From contig CM070638.1 in the NCBI GenBank assembly GCA_036346255.1, positions 39,308,394 through 39,372,393 of the forward strand: a stretch of DNA of 64,000 bases. The letters are read 5' to 3'. The notes below the pieces were generated by a model that saw nothing but the letters and a program-made list of their open reading frames with translations, had not been told where the DNA came from and did not search any database. Below are positions 10,690-22,468 of this stretch, piece after piece. Numbering within the stretch: the stretch's first letter is position 1; each line of letters opens with the position of its first letter. This DNA is from Ampelocalamus luodianensis (lineage: Eukaryota; Streptophyta; Magnoliopsida; Poales; Poaceae). Made by a program: the position numbers and the translations under genes.

Positions 10690-13600
10690 AGTACTTTGAT
10701 TACGTTCATCTTTTGCAATTCATGAGCATAGAAGAACTTGGGGTTGATATGCTTTTGTAAGAGGATTCTTCACAATAACCCATCTGCACTTGTGCAACAC
10801 AAGCTACATTATCTTCATAGATAATAGTGGGAGTTTGTGCGGTATTCAATCCACATAACTGCTGGATGTAGTGAATCATCCGTGGCCAAGCACATTCTCG
10901 TGAGGCCTCGTGTAGTGCTATTGTTTCCAGTGGTTCGTCGAAATCGGTACAAGACAATCGCTAGACGATTTTATGGAATTACGGTTCCACCACATAGGAA
11001 TACATAGCCTGTTTGTTATTTGGTCAGTATGGGTCCTACAAGTACCAAGTATCCGCATTGCCATTCATAGTTAAGTCTTTGTCCTTTACAGAGAACGGAC
11101 CAAGTTCTTTGCTTCCTTAGAGGTATCGGAGATGTCCTTCATTCCCCGCCAATGCCTTTGGTAGGTTACGTACTATACCTTACTAATAGGTTCACGGCAA
11201 ATGCAATGCTGGTCTAGTACTGATTTATTCAATACATGAGTGTTTCTATCACACTTAAATATGGGAATTCGGTCCCGTGACTTCCTCCCCTCTTTTCTAG
11301 GTTTGTACGGGTCCTTGTCTTGCTCAAAAGCTCTCCGACCATTGGCACCTTCTGAGGGTATGCCTTTCCAAAGCGAACCTTTCCAACACCTTACGACCGT
11401 AGGTTGGTGATGTACTAAAATTCCTTGAGGGCATGCCCAAGTCGCAAGCCTAGGCAATATTTGATTTTCACCCAAATCTTTCATTTCAACTCGACTTGTG
11501 TAAAAGCTTACTTTCTTAATACCTTTCAGGGTTCCGATGATATTCAGATCATTTTCATACACTGAGATTATACAAAATTCATTATGGAATCATCGTATAA
11601 ATACACAGGGTTTATTCTCATTGTTCGTGTAGCCTTTCTTGCATAGAAAGTCGCTTCAAGCGATTATACCACATTCTGCCTGATTGCTTAAGTTCGTACA
11701 ATGACTTTCTGAGTTTCACACTGTACATATTTCCATTTGCTCTATCTTGGTTCGGGACATTAATACATTCAGGTATCTTCAATGTCCGAATCCAATATTT
11801 CATAAAGGTATGCTGGTACCCCATCCATCAATTTCAATTCTAACTTCAAGTTCACTGCCATTGAGATAAATGTCTAAAGGGGGTTCTGCCCATGATCGGG
11901 GAATAGGTTTCTTCATAATCATCTCCTGGATGTTCAATGAAACCTTATGCAACGAGCCTTGCTTCTTTTTATTTCTCTTTTGAACAAATATCCACTTATG
12001 CCCTCACGGGTGCACAAGGGAGGCGACGCCATGTGCCCAAACGCCCTTCTTTTATTGGAGAGAATAATTCGTTTCTCGCCTTCTTTCAATCGATCTTTTC
12101 TTTCATTCAACGAGCGTCTGAGCTCGAATCAAGATTGATGATTGTGGCAAGTTTCTTTGCAAAGTATATGTCGACATTGGTGTTGTCATATTCAAAGATT
12201 CTCCGAGGTCATAAATTTTATAGCTATTTCTTCAAGAGGCGATTCTTCTAATGCTTCTACTTGCTCACCGCTGCTTCCAATTGCGGGGCAAGTCCCTTTA
12301 GTTTTTCAGCTCCGATGTGTGCGCACACATCCATGCTGATGTCTCCCTTCATGGGGATGTTCAATTCTGGTACGCCTTTTAGAAGGTTCCATACCGGTGC
12401 AGTCTCAAGCGCTCCCTTCAGTTCAGGGGCACTTTGATCGGTGTGTCAAGTCCTTCTTATCCTTTTCCACCAGGCGTCCCTGGTTACTTCGGATTCGAGG
12501 GACCGGAGTTCTCGTCCTTTTCTGAGGCCTCTGGACGGGATTAGGGATACCTTCATTAGTATTTCAACCCTCTCCGGTGCATTGCGTACAGGCAAATGCT
12601 ACTTGGTCACGCTCTTCAAATCACTAAAGTGGTCTCGACGATTAATTTGCTAATATTTGCAAATCTATTATCTTACGGACTTCAATTGTCTTCTAGACTT
12701 CAATTCAATTATCTTACGGGTGTAATTATCTTACGGACTTCTCTATTTGCTTCACTAGTGCGCGGTCATATGCATAGATTTTAATTATCTTCGGATTTCA
12801 ATTGTCTTCTAGACTTCAATTATTTCCGACATTATTATCAAGGGTTGATTTCTCCCCTAATGACGGAAACTAATCTCATCCGATATACTATCAACGAATC
12901 GGGCATTATGCAAATCTCCGATCATAGGGTCCAAACACTTGATTATGGATGTTGTTTCATAACCAATGTATATCCTGCACTTTCGGAGAAGACCCATTGC
13001 GATTCATTGCGGTGATGGTATAAGTACATAAACCTTACGACCAAACTGCGAAGATGAGTAGTTTTGGTCTTGACCCTTGCGCTAGTTGCATAGGTGGACG
13101 GATGTTATAAGCCGGCTAGTCTAAAATTGATGAGAGATGTTTGCGGCGGATCGCACGTCCCCAACATGTAGTTGGTAAATTACAATTCTTCAAAGTTACA
13201 TTAGTCCATTCGGGTGTGGACATGCGATGCAGAATGCTCAACTTTCAATTCCCATTTTCATGCAATAATCATCAAATGCTTTGAGTAAGTTCTCGGCGTT
13301 GTCCATTCATGTGGACTTCTCATGATGATGAGGAAAATGTTTCTAATTTAATTATCTGCGAGATTTAGCTATACAAAAGCATGATCTCTCGTAGACAATA
13401 AACATACGTGCGACTATTACAAGAAGCATTGATGAGCACTATAAATACCTAAAATGACCCTTACGGGGCTATATAGGACATAAAGGTCTCCTGGATACGG
13501 TCCAGGAATGCAAGGACTTCATCCTTCGCTTTCAGAGCAAAAGGTCTAGTAATTAATTTCTCGGTGGCACATGCGGGGCACACAAAATCTTCCTGATTCG

Positions 13601-13700
13601 AGAAATTCTTAACATTCATATCATGTCCCTGTGAATTGTTAATTATATCTCTCATCATCCTAAGACTTAGACGGCACAATCTATCATGCTAGAGATAGAA
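10690..13700 (-). pseudogene. Copia copy 1 pol remnant (integrase, RT, RNase H)
   Basis: Pieces on the minus strand, in transcription order: the pre-integrase zinc region (13461-13690; MNVKNFSNQEDFVCPACAT with the two Cys), degraded integrase core, RT palm (11618-11824; YSVKLRKSLYELKQSGRMWY), the RT catalytic block at 11548-11559, RT connection (11173-11500) and RNase H (10706-10957; ALHEASRECAW and IYEDNVACVAQVQMGY). Two changes stand out: the RT box reads YEND instead of YVDD, and the zinc region reads DRLCRL where DRLGHP is usual, losing a zinc-binding His. Both are also in the 25085 element. No continuous frame remains. Confidence 0.85.
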
Positions 13701-14752
13701 AAGTTGGAGCTTTTAAATACGGTTTTCAAGCAAGATAGGCTGCAGTGCCTTAATATTAATGTAGTATAGCCCAATTTCATATGAAGGAAGACATTCTAAT
13801 GCTATTTTTACTTTCTTCACGCTTTGTAATGAGCGTATTCTGCACCATACTCTTCTTGATCTCTACATGAAACCTAAGTAGCGCAAATATCCTTGAGAGT
13901 TCTAGTCGATTCTGGGTACAACAAGTCTTCTTCAATGACCAAAGTTGTGCCCGTTGGGAGTATAATTATGGCCCTTCCTGAGCCTATTATACAAGTATCG
14001 CTTGCGACTGTCGTAAGACTACCAACATTCTTGCTGATCGACTGGAAATTTTTTTTATTTCTCTCAGAATGGTATTCGTTGTGCCGCTACATGCTAAGCA
14101 CACTTCCTCCATAGGGCGCCACACGTTCTAATATAATGTACTTCATTAATATGTAGCGAAGCAAGCAACACATAAATAAAATACTTGGATATCGAACATA
14201 ACTTGCTATTATAAAACGGAAAATAAGTCTTGCGGGACTCATAATAAGAATTTAATGCTTTGCTCTCCCGCAGCTTGCAACCATTATTCAATAATTCAAA
14301 ATTCGCTTCAATTACAAGCGCAAGTTTCTATAAAAGGTCCGAGTGCAATGCGTGCCTTTGGATCTAATAGGCGAAGTATTCAGAACTTCGCCAAATCGGC
14401 TCCATGCGCGATCTTCTCCTCTTGGGCGCTACTACCGTGGCGGCTGTGATGTCCAAAGGAGGGATGATGGGGCTACTCTTGAAATTGTTCATTCATAAGT
14501 GCGGTAATGGATGTGAATCCTGCGTGCTGCAATGGCGGTATGCCTCATGCTATCATTTGCCCTTCTTCTTAGACTGAAAACATCAATAATATGCGACGCA
14601 CGACCTTACCCTTCTTGTTTCTCTCATTCGTGAGAGGCTTCATCACCTTGTAGTAGCTAGCGATGGCTTCATAGCCAACATTGCTACTAGGTGGTTGCGA
14701 GATGAAGTTCTTTCTTAGAATATCATCTTGAGTTTACGCAACTTGCATGACG

Positions 14753-15067
14753 TCAATTAATTCGGCATACTTCATGTAGCCGTCTTGACAATAGTTGCTT
14801 GCGGATTGCACGCGTTCGGGTGAAAGGTAGAGGTCTTCTCGGTCTTCGCTCATCCGTGATTATATTACCACATAATTGAAGATCGTTATAAATTTGCATA
14901 CAAATTACGACCATACTAGGTCGGTTCTCAACTTCGATTCGTGATGCGATCATCTTCATATTCATGCAAAAGTTCAAAGGATTACTGCTGTAATCTGCAT
15001 AAAATGGTTGCAAAATTCTCACAATGCTCTTGAACTCGAGTGTTCGTGTTCCGTATTTTCTATGCAT
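14753..15067 (-). pseudogene. Copia copy 1 gag remnant
   Basis: A 104-codon minus-strand frame starting MHRKYGTRTLEFKSIVRILQ and containing NFCMNMKMIASRIEVENRP and CGNIITDERR. The same segment, diverged, is at 26952-27260 on the plus strand. Position before pol and after the leader, plus the FGYMKYAELID-like continuation near 14750-14780, fits a plant copia capsid domain. It is truncated by stops, and no zinc knuckle is recognised here. Confidence 0.7.
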
Positions 15068-15239
15068 TTTTCATGATTTATCGCTATTTTCGTGATTAAA
15101 GGCAATATAAACAATCACGGATAATCAAAGCAATAAATGCGGTAAATAAATCGCATAGAAATAATAATAACAAAGTTAAACATGCTTCAAGTTCAAAAGT
15201 ATGCAAAAAAAAGGATTCCCGCCCTTTTCTGCTGAAAAA

Positions 15240-16430
15240 TGATTTTTCGCGAATCGCAATTTTCGAGCGGCCCACGGGGCGCGCGCGCGGCGCTACGGCG
15301 CGGCGCCAGTGAGGTGGGGCGCTCTGAAGGCGGCGGCAGCGGTGGCCATTGCGGAGCGCGGGCGGTGCGGTCTTTGTCGCGGCCTTGCGGGGCGGAGATG
15401 TCGCTGCGGCGACGGCGCGGCGAGACGGTGCGGCCCGCGGGCCGAGCTTTGCTTTAGGCGCGGCCGCACGCGGCATGTCGGCTGCGGGCGTAGCGGTTCG
15501 GCGGTGCGGTGCGGCGCGGCGCAACGCGGCCATGTCGCGGCACGGCGGGTGGGCGCGATTGGCGGTGCCGCGGCCGGAGCCTTCTTCCTCCTTCCTTTAC
15601 TTCATGCCATGGCGCGATGCGGCGGCGCGGTGCAAGGTGGCTACGAGCCATGGGCGCGCGCGCAGCGGCGACGAGGGCGGCGGTACCTTTACGGGAGGTG
15701 GCCCGCCGCTCCGTGAGCGCACGGCCGGCCAACATCACACGGCGCATGCGGCGCGCGAGTTTTTTCATATGTTCATATGTAATCACCGTTCATATGTGAT
15801 TACCGCTCATCCGCGACATCGTTCACGTCGATCACGCTTCCACGCGCGACGATCGCTCATCCGCAAATACTGTTCATGCGAGATTACTGTTCACGCGAGA
15901 TTCTCATTCATCGCGCTTCACTGTTCACCCGCAAATCCGTTCATGCGAGATTCACCGCTCACGCGAGATTACCGCTCATCCGCGCTCATCGTTCATGCGA
16001 GATTATTGTTCCGCGCGATCATCGTTCATGAGGTGCACTGCTCGTCCGCACTTGTTCGTGCGGCGCGCATCGTTCATCCGTCGGTATCGTTATTCATGCG
16101 GCGCATTGTTCATCCGCGCGGTACCGTTCACCACGGCGTACATCGCTCATCGATCGCGGTCTTTGTTCTGCGGGGCGCAAGCGGCTGCGGCCTCGTGCCC
16201 GTGCGGCGCGCGTGGCGGTGCCATCTTCAGTGGCCGGTGTGACACCAAAATGGCGGCGACGCGGCTCTGACAGGTGTCGGCCGTCCTTTTATTCTTTGTT
16301 CATGTATGCGATACAATATAATGTATTATGAGATTACAGCAGGCGCGCTTCATGCCGACATGTGCGTGCTTGCCGCGTGCTAGCGGGTGGTCCTGCGTTG
16401 CCTCCGTGGCGTCGTGATGGCGGACTATGC
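15240..16430 (-). repeat. Anomalous GC-rich leader with degenerate tandem repeats
   Basis: This part of the copia copy 1 leader has no clear match in the sister element (25560-26740). At 15240-15760 it is a CG-rich block of GCGGCG-type runs. At about 15770-16150 it becomes an irregular array of 12-20-bp units built on CGTTCATGCGAGATTAC, with GTTCAT or CGCTCAT recurring some 25 times by eye. Long open frames on both strands come from base composition. See the findings. Confidence 0.6.
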
Positions 16431-16731
16431 CGGCCGTGCGTGTCGCGGAGGTAGTGATACCGCTGCGGCGGTGCCGTGCACATGATGCCTTTCATGCGAT
16501 CGCATATACAACCTACGGTACAATCATCATCTACTCTTTCATGCAACCCACCGATCGGCTTGGCGGCGACTTCAAGTCGGCTCGCGGTAGATTAGAGCGG
16601 TTTGCACGTGAAAACCAATCTAGAAAGCCAAATTTGCGGGTTGAAAGCAATCTAGAAAACGATTCAATCTACGAGTGTCGTTCATCGGCGGTTACCTTTT
16701 CGATGCGAGGAGAGTCGATCGTGCGATAACG

Positions 16732-16998
16732 TGTTGAGGAACCATTTGGCGAGTCGGTCAAGCGATTACCTCGTGACAAGCGTGAATCGTAAGAACAATG
16801 CATGAACAACAAGAGCAGAATAAAAGATAGAACACGAGAGATGTAGGGGACTTCTTGCTTCTCTTTATTCTTTCATCCATCGATCAATCTTTTACAATGA
16901 ATAGCACCCCCTATTTATAGGCTACGACCCTGCTAGGGTTTGGGATGAGGAGCCCACCTTGGGCCAGGACTCCCGGTCCTGGGTCCGGTTTCCTAACA
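16732..16998 (-). repeat. 5' LTR of copia copy 1
   Basis: A 267-bp LTR paired with 10031-10303. The two differ mainly by small indels clustered at the start (about 16744-16790), while the TATA-side half is nearly identical. Inside it, toward lower coordinates, lies the complement of CGTTATCGCACGAT. That is the likely primer-binding region, a shortened version of CGTTATCAGCACGAT in the 25085 element. Confidence 0.92.
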
Positions 16999-17003
16999 CA
17001 AAA

Positions 17004-17049
17004 CAGCTGAAGGGATCTATCATGCTGCCTGGTCTCCATAAGGACTTGG
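17004..17049 (+). pseudogene. GH116 pseudogene exon, part after the copia element
   Basis: It continues GFK-TAEGIYHAAWSP. The next codon, normally Glu, is TAA (17039-17041), followed by GLG and a GT donor at 17050-17051 (GG|GTGAGT). Splicing to 51518 would restore the Gly codon (GG|A). Confidence 0.92.
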
Positions 17050-17453
17050 GTGAGTATTTGCATATAGATGTAGATATAAATACGAATACCCCACATATGA
17101 ATACGAATACGAATAATATCAAATACAAATATGAAGTGAATATGAATCGAAACGAATACGATCACGATTTTTTTTCAGAACATGAAAACCCCTTAAATTG
17201 TTCATAAAAATTAACAAAACATATAACTAGTTTATTTATCCAAACATTTATGAATTATCCATATTTTCAGCAACCACACATACATAACATTGACACTTGC
17301 AAACTACACTAATTAGTTCATCACAAACATAACACTTAGTTTACAGTATTTATTGTTAATTTATGTTGACAGTGCACCCATGTTCCTGTATTGGGAATCT
17401 AGGTGGTAGATTCACAAGTGAGACTCTTTTGCCATAATTCCACTAGTTGGTCC
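17050..17453 (+). other. Intron start before copia 2
   Basis: AT-rich intron sequence with recurring GAATACGAATA motifs at 17075-17165. Similar ATTCGTATTCG motifs recur near the other end of this intron (50950-51060). They may be the sub-terminal repeats of one DNA transposon now split by later insertions. No gene is seen. Bases 17449-17453 are the left GGTCC duplication of the next element. Confidence 0.5.
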
Positions 17454-17555
17454 TGTTACAAATAATGTGTTCATCTATTCAAGGAGCCCAATGGGCAATA
17501 TATATAGGGAGTACAACAGGGGGTTGCCATATACAGATAGAGTCCTATTCTAACA
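17454..17555 (-). repeat. 3' LTR of copia 2
   Basis: A 102-bp LTR with TG...CA ends. It matches 22469-22570 base for base as far as I can read, and carries a TATATATAGGG promoter-like segment. The adjacent CCCCCCCTC (17556-17564) is the polypurine tract on the element's strand. Confidence 0.95.
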
Positions 17556-17569
17556 CCCCCCCTCAAACT

Positions 17570-18500
17570 CATGGTGGATCACACACACTGAGTTTGGAGA
17601 GAAAATACAAATGTTGTGCCCTAGTGCGTGGCCGTGAAGAAGTCGGCAACTTTGTAACTTTCGGATGGCACAAAGCAGTAAAGCAAGTACTCCCTCCCAC
17701 ACTGTGTGGCGAGTGTATGAAGCATCCACACCAATGTGCTTGGTGAGCTCATGTTTCACTGGGTCCCGAGCAATACTGATAGCACCTGTACTGTCGGACA
17801 AAAGAGTCGTAGGTCCCATTACAGACACTCCAAAATCTGCAAGTAACCACCTCAACCAAGTAACCTCTGCTGTCACTGCTGCCATAGCTCTCAACTCAGC
17901 CTCTGCACTCGAGCAGAAGCTGCGATCGCTTCTTAGTCTTCGGGCAATCGGGAGGAGCCAAGAAAAACCGATGCGAGAAGAGAACGCGATCGGAAGGATC
18001 ACTAGCCAGTCGCATCGAGATGCGCTGAAGGCGTAGTGAGGTGGAGCTAGGGAAAAACAAGCGACGAGAGATGGTCCGCGCAAGTAGCGAAGAACACGAA
18101 GAAGGTGATCGTAGTGAAGATGGGTAGGACGAGCCATGAATCGACTCGGGATATGAGCGGCATAAGCAATATCGGGACGAGTGCTCACAAGGTACACCAA
18201 ACTCCCAACAAGATGACGATATCGGTAGGATCCTCAAGAGGATCGCCATCGATGATCTGAAGGCTGGAGGATAGCTCCATGAGAGTCTCGTGGTGCGAGT
18301 GTCGATCACTGACATCCGTCAAGAAGATCCGGACATACTTCTGGGAGAGGTAGTAGCCCTCGTGCATGGAAGAGACCTCAATCCCAAGGAAATATGTAAG
18401 AGAACCAAGATCGGTCATCAAAAATTGCTCATCGAGGTGCTTCTTCACATATGTGATGAAGGAGGAATCATCACGATGATGAGCATGTCATCAACATCTG
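17570..18500 (-). pseudogene. Copia 2 RT C-terminus and RNase H
   Basis: The minus-strand frame 17550-18200 carries VYLVSTRPDIAYAAHIPSRF, SSAEAELRAMAAVTAEVTWL and TKHIGVDASYTRH, the typical copia RNase H blocks. Upstream (18185-18448) is MTDLGSLTYFLGIEV of the RT connection, preceded by DVDDMLI near 18485-18499 with the catalytic Asp pair preserved. The two pieces are in different frames, and the junction near 18190 is shifted. Confidence 0.88.
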
Positions 18501-20140
18501 AAGAAGCGATGTCCTACCCTAGATGAGGTATGGACAAAAGAAGCGGGATCGTGGGAACTAACGGTGAAACCGACAGCAGAATCACCGAGGTGAAGCGCGC
18601 AAACCCGACACGAGGAGCTGTTTGAGGCCATAAAGAGCACGCACGAAGGCGGCATGACATGCCCATCAGAACGAAATACCTGGTGGTGGCGCATGTAAAC
18701 CTCCTCATGCAAAACACCATTAAGAAAAGCATTCTTAACATCAAGCTGAGAGATAGACCACCGGCGAACAGAAGCAACCGCAACAAGAGTGCGAACAGTG
18801 GTCATATGGGCAACAGGGGCAAAAGTCTCGTCGTAGTCACGGCCGTACTCCTGCTGAAAGCCGCGAGCCACAAGACGAGCCTTGTAGCGCTCGATAGTAC
18901 CATCAGACCGAGTCTTAATCTTGTACACCCACTTGCACGTGATCGGACGAGCATGCACAGGTGTCGGTACAATATCCCAAGTCTCCGTACGTCGAAGAGC
19001 ATCAAGCTCCTCTGCCATAGCGAGCTGCCACTCAGAATGAGGGGCAGCCTCACGATAAGAACTAGGCTCAGTGACAGAGAGAGCATGAGCAATCGGAGCA
19101 AATCCAAAACGATTAGGAGGACGAAGGGATGTCCGGTCACGAAGGACGTAACGAGGAGCAGCATCAGGAGGATCAGATGTGGGTGTCGGCAAGATACCAG
19201 GAGAGGAGACTGGTAAAGGACAAGGACGTCTGGAGTAGTGAATACCAGAGAAACGAGACTGTGGTGGGGTAGGAACAAGATGCGGTGCTGCAGGAGACAG
19301 CGCCGGAGGCGGAGGTACAGAAGGAACCACTGGGGACAGACCAGGGGAAGACTGTGATAGTGGAGAAATGGGTGAAGAGTCATTAAGAGACAACCACGAA
19401 ATCGACTCAACGGTGGAAACAGGAGTAGCCGAATCTCGATAGAAGAAAGGTCGAGATTCGTCAAAGACAACGTCTCGTGAAACCCTGATCCGTCGAGCAG
19501 AAGGATCCCAGCAGCGATAACCCTTATGCTCAGAACTATAACCAAGAAACACACACTCAACTGACTGGGCTGACAGTTTAGTGCGCTCACGAGGCTGCAA
19601 CAGAACAAAACAAGTACAACCAAAAACACGAAGGTGAGTGTACTGGGGGGCTCGAGAGTAGAGGCGCTCTATAGGACTGACACCCTTAAGAGCAGTGGAA
19701 GGCTGCATATTGATGAGATATGCACTGGTAAGCTGACCTCGACCCGAATCAGGTGGAACGTGAGAGGCGAGAAGAAGAGTGCGGGCAGTCTCAATCAGAT
19801 GACGATGTTTGCGCTCAGCAACCCCATTCTGAGCATGGGCACGAGGACAAGAAGGCGGTAAAGAGTGCCACCGCTCGAAAGAAAGCGCTCTAAAAGCGCT
19901 AGAAACGATGCTTCGCGCCGCGAATCACGTAAGTGCGGATAGGAGAATCAAGCGAGTCGAACCATCGTTGCAAAGCTACGATAGATCGTAAGCCCGACCA
20001 CGATTAGACATAGGAAAATCCATGTAAAACGGGAATAATCATCAATGAAGATCACATAAAGTTTATGCCCGCTTTAGAGATAATAGGCGCAGTCCCCATA
20101 CATCCAATGAACTAAGTCAAAAGGACGAAGACAAGGACTC
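18491..20140 (-). pseudogene. Copia 2 integrase and RT N-terminal part
   Basis: The long minus-strand frame 18491-19708 (405 codons) starts in integrase (GVSPIERLYSRAP, LRVFGCTCFVLLQP, VECVFLGYSSEHKGYRCWDP). It passes a Pro/Ser-rich linker and enters RT (AMAEELDALRRTETWDIVPT, ITCKWVYKIKTRSDGTIERY, LDVKNAFLNGVLHEEVYM). Before it, in another frame near 19990-20075, is the integrase core KLYVIFIDDYSRFTW with a catalytic Asp. This is the best preserved copia coding stretch of the window. Confidence 0.9.
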
Positions 20141-20249
20141 ACTAGAATGATAAGGAAGTCAGAGTTGCTTGCCCGACTTACACCACGACAAAACATGGTC
20201 GTGTCCAACGCGAATACGTCCAAGAACACCTTACGAACTAATGAGGAAA

Positions 20250-21757
20250 GACGGGACCCACACAAGTGACCTAACGGTGATGCCACTGCGCAAAAACTCG
20301 AGGTGGTGGCGGTGGCGGTGGAAGTAGTCGTAGAGGTGATAGGAGCAACGAAAGTGGACGGAAGGTGGAGGCGATCAAGGATGTAGAGACCACGACGATC
20401 CCTACGGCGCCGGCGACCCAATACTGAGTCCTCATGCATGCCGGTCTGAACAAAGCAGAGTGAGTCAAAACCAACTCTGGTAGATCGGTGGTGACCCACC
20501 GAGAGAATGCATGGTAGGCAGGGAACATGAGAAACAATTGGAGCAAAAATCGATGGACAAAAGAGTGCCCGACGGTTGATGGACAAAGGAGTACCGTCAC
20601 CGTATGCGAGCAGAGATAGGAAAAAGCAGGAGGTCCAAGCGGCGTGAGAGATGTGGAATCGGTGTCATGTGGAAAGAGGCACCGTAATCAGAACCCAAGA
20701 AGTACCGGAGGCGACGCTAGGTAGCGAGAACTTAACTCGAGAGCGTGAGAGAGCTGCTGGAAGTAGAGCTGGCGAGCTGGCCAACAGTCACCTCGGCGAG
20801 AAGATCCCGACGTCTTTGGTGCGTCCTCCCGTCGAGGAAGGGCCTCCCTGCCCCCTTTGATCGTCCACGCGCCTTGTTCTGCTTTTTGCGCACCGCACAA
20901 CGCTGGTAGTCGTGCCCGAAGTTCTTGCAATAATTGCACGAACCCGCTTGGTGCAAAGCGAGAGCGAATGCATAAAGCGAGAAGATCCGTAGTCGAAGCG
21001 TAAACCGCGTGTAGTCGAAGAAGAAGGGTAGCAAGCATGACGGAACAAAGCGTCTTTGCTAACCCACGCAACTCCTCGGCCTGGCGTCGAAAGAGCCTCA
21101 GAATCGCTTGGCCGTGGTGGCGGCCAACGGTGAGCCAGCGAGCTCAAACTCGGGCGCGACGGCAGACGAAGTCATAAAGGCGGGCGATCACGATCCGCCT
21201 ACACTTTATGACACTCTCGCGAGCGAGAAGCGAAGCTCATCGATTGGCGCCGAGACCGCTAGGGCTCTAAGAAGTCGTCGACGAGGAGTCGCCTGGCGGC
21301 GTCTCCAACTCACGCTGGAGCGAAAAACTGAGCATCGCCTCTCGCTGGTATCGCTCGCGCAAGTACTCCAGATCGGACGAGTGGCACGCGGACCAGCGAT
21401 GTCGGCCGGATGGAGTCGTCGACACTGACCACCAGGATAGCTCGAACACGGGCCTCGTCAGCACACCAGCGCTCAAAAGCGTCTATGGCATACTGAAAGA
21501 CCTCATCAGCAGCATCAGCAGCGGCGGCGGCGACCTCTGCCTCCTGCTTGGCAGCCTCATCTTCTGTAGAAGGTGCGTAGTAGGTACATGCGGGAGGAGG
21601 CGAACAGCGACGGCGGACAAGGTCGGGTACCAGTAACATGTCCCCAGAGGCGAAGACCATCAAGGGTGATCTCCATGAGTGAAGACCACAGCCTGTAGTT
21701 CGTTCCATGAAGCTTTGTTCCCGAGAATGGGATCGCAGCGGATGGAACAGAAGCCAT
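20250..21757 (-). pseudogene. Copia 2 gag and pre-integrase region, multiply frameshifted
   Basis: The likely gag start is the minus-strand ATG at 21757 (MASVPSAAIPFSG, LHGTNYRLWSSLMEITLDG), the usual plant copia gag opening. The body continues in a second frame (21310-21882; the AKQEAEVAAAAADAADEVFQ segment) and a third. A zinc knuckle CNYCKNFGHDYQRC lies near 20905-20950. The pre-integrase segment RRGLYILDRLHLPST is at 20340-20400. At least four frame changes occur, all in GC-rich sequence. Confidence 0.8.
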
Positions 21758-22456
21758 CGGTAGGCGACGCTGGACGGCGTGGCGACCAAGGCAACGAAGT
21801 CTAACAGGCGGCGCTGGACGGCGCGGCGGTTAGATCGACGTTTTTTCTCCTTTTTTTTTTTTTTTTTTTTTTTACGGCTCACGAAGGAACCGGCCTGTTA
21901 AGGCCTCACGGCCCGGACGAGGGAAACAAAGGGCTAGGGTTTCCTTCACTTGCGGGCAATAACTAGTGGCGGCGCGCGACCAGGCGGCGGCAGCGGCCGG
22001 CGGCCGACCGAGCGGCGGCGGCGGCGGCGCGACCAACGAGCGGCGGCGACCAACAAGGGAAGGCGGCGGCTCGCGTCGGGCGACAACGAGTAGCGAGGAG
22101 GCGGCCTTGCGTCGTCCCGCAGCGGCGTCGGCGGCCTTGCGTCGGGTCCCTGCAGCGGCGTCGGCGACAGACGGCGGCGGCGGCCTCGCGTCGGATCCGT
22201 CAAGCGGCGGCGGCGGCGCGCTCGCGTCGGATCCCGATCAGCGGCGGCGCTCACGCCGGTCCCGATCAGCGGCGGCCTCGCGTCCTCCAAAGAACGGCGA
22301 TGACAACGGGCTTGGGGTGGCGCTGCGATCCGATGGCGCGATGGATCCGGCGGCGGAAGGCCTCGGATCGGCGGTGATGCTGCGTCGGACGACAGAACAC
22401 GGGCGGCGGCGGCGGCGGGCAAGATGAAGCGGAAGGAGAGCTAGGTTAGAAACCTT
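21758..22456 (-). other. Copia 2 leader (GC-rich) with homopolymer
   Basis: Between the primer-binding site and gag lies a GCGGCG-rich leader (21965-22430) and a 23-base T-run (21851-21873). The leader contains imperfect repeats of GGCGGCCTTGCGTCGG and GCGTCGGATCC. Long frames on both strands here are composition artefacts. The 5' untranslated leader of an active element could fold strongly. Confidence 0.6.
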
Positions 22457-22468
22457 GCTCTGATACCA

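Larger units (their letters stand above)
10031..16998 (-). mobile_element. Ty1/copia retrotransposon (copy 1), minus strand
   Basis: A complete-length but dead copia element of 6,968 bp. It has LTRs at both ends beginning TGTTGAGG and ending CCTAACA as read on the plus strand, and a 5-bp target-site duplication CAAAA (10026-10030 and 16999-17003). It lies inside a GH116 exon, whose homology continues across the junction (GFK-TAEGIYHAAW). On the minus strand the order is 5' LTR, long GC-rich leader, gag, protease/integrase, RT, RNase H, polypurine tract, 3' LTR. Coding parts are full of stops and indels. It is the same family as the plus-strand element at 25085-32036. Confidence 0.93.

Noticed and set aside
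15096..16270. Several long open frames on both strands, up to 297 codons
   Set aside because: They lie in the CG-rich, repeat-like copia leader. Arg/Ala/Gly-rich products on opposite strands reflect base composition, and no homology is recognisable.
21946..22427. Open frames of about 155 codons on both strands
   Set aside because: They are in the GCGGCG-rich leader of copia 2 between the primer-binding site and gag.
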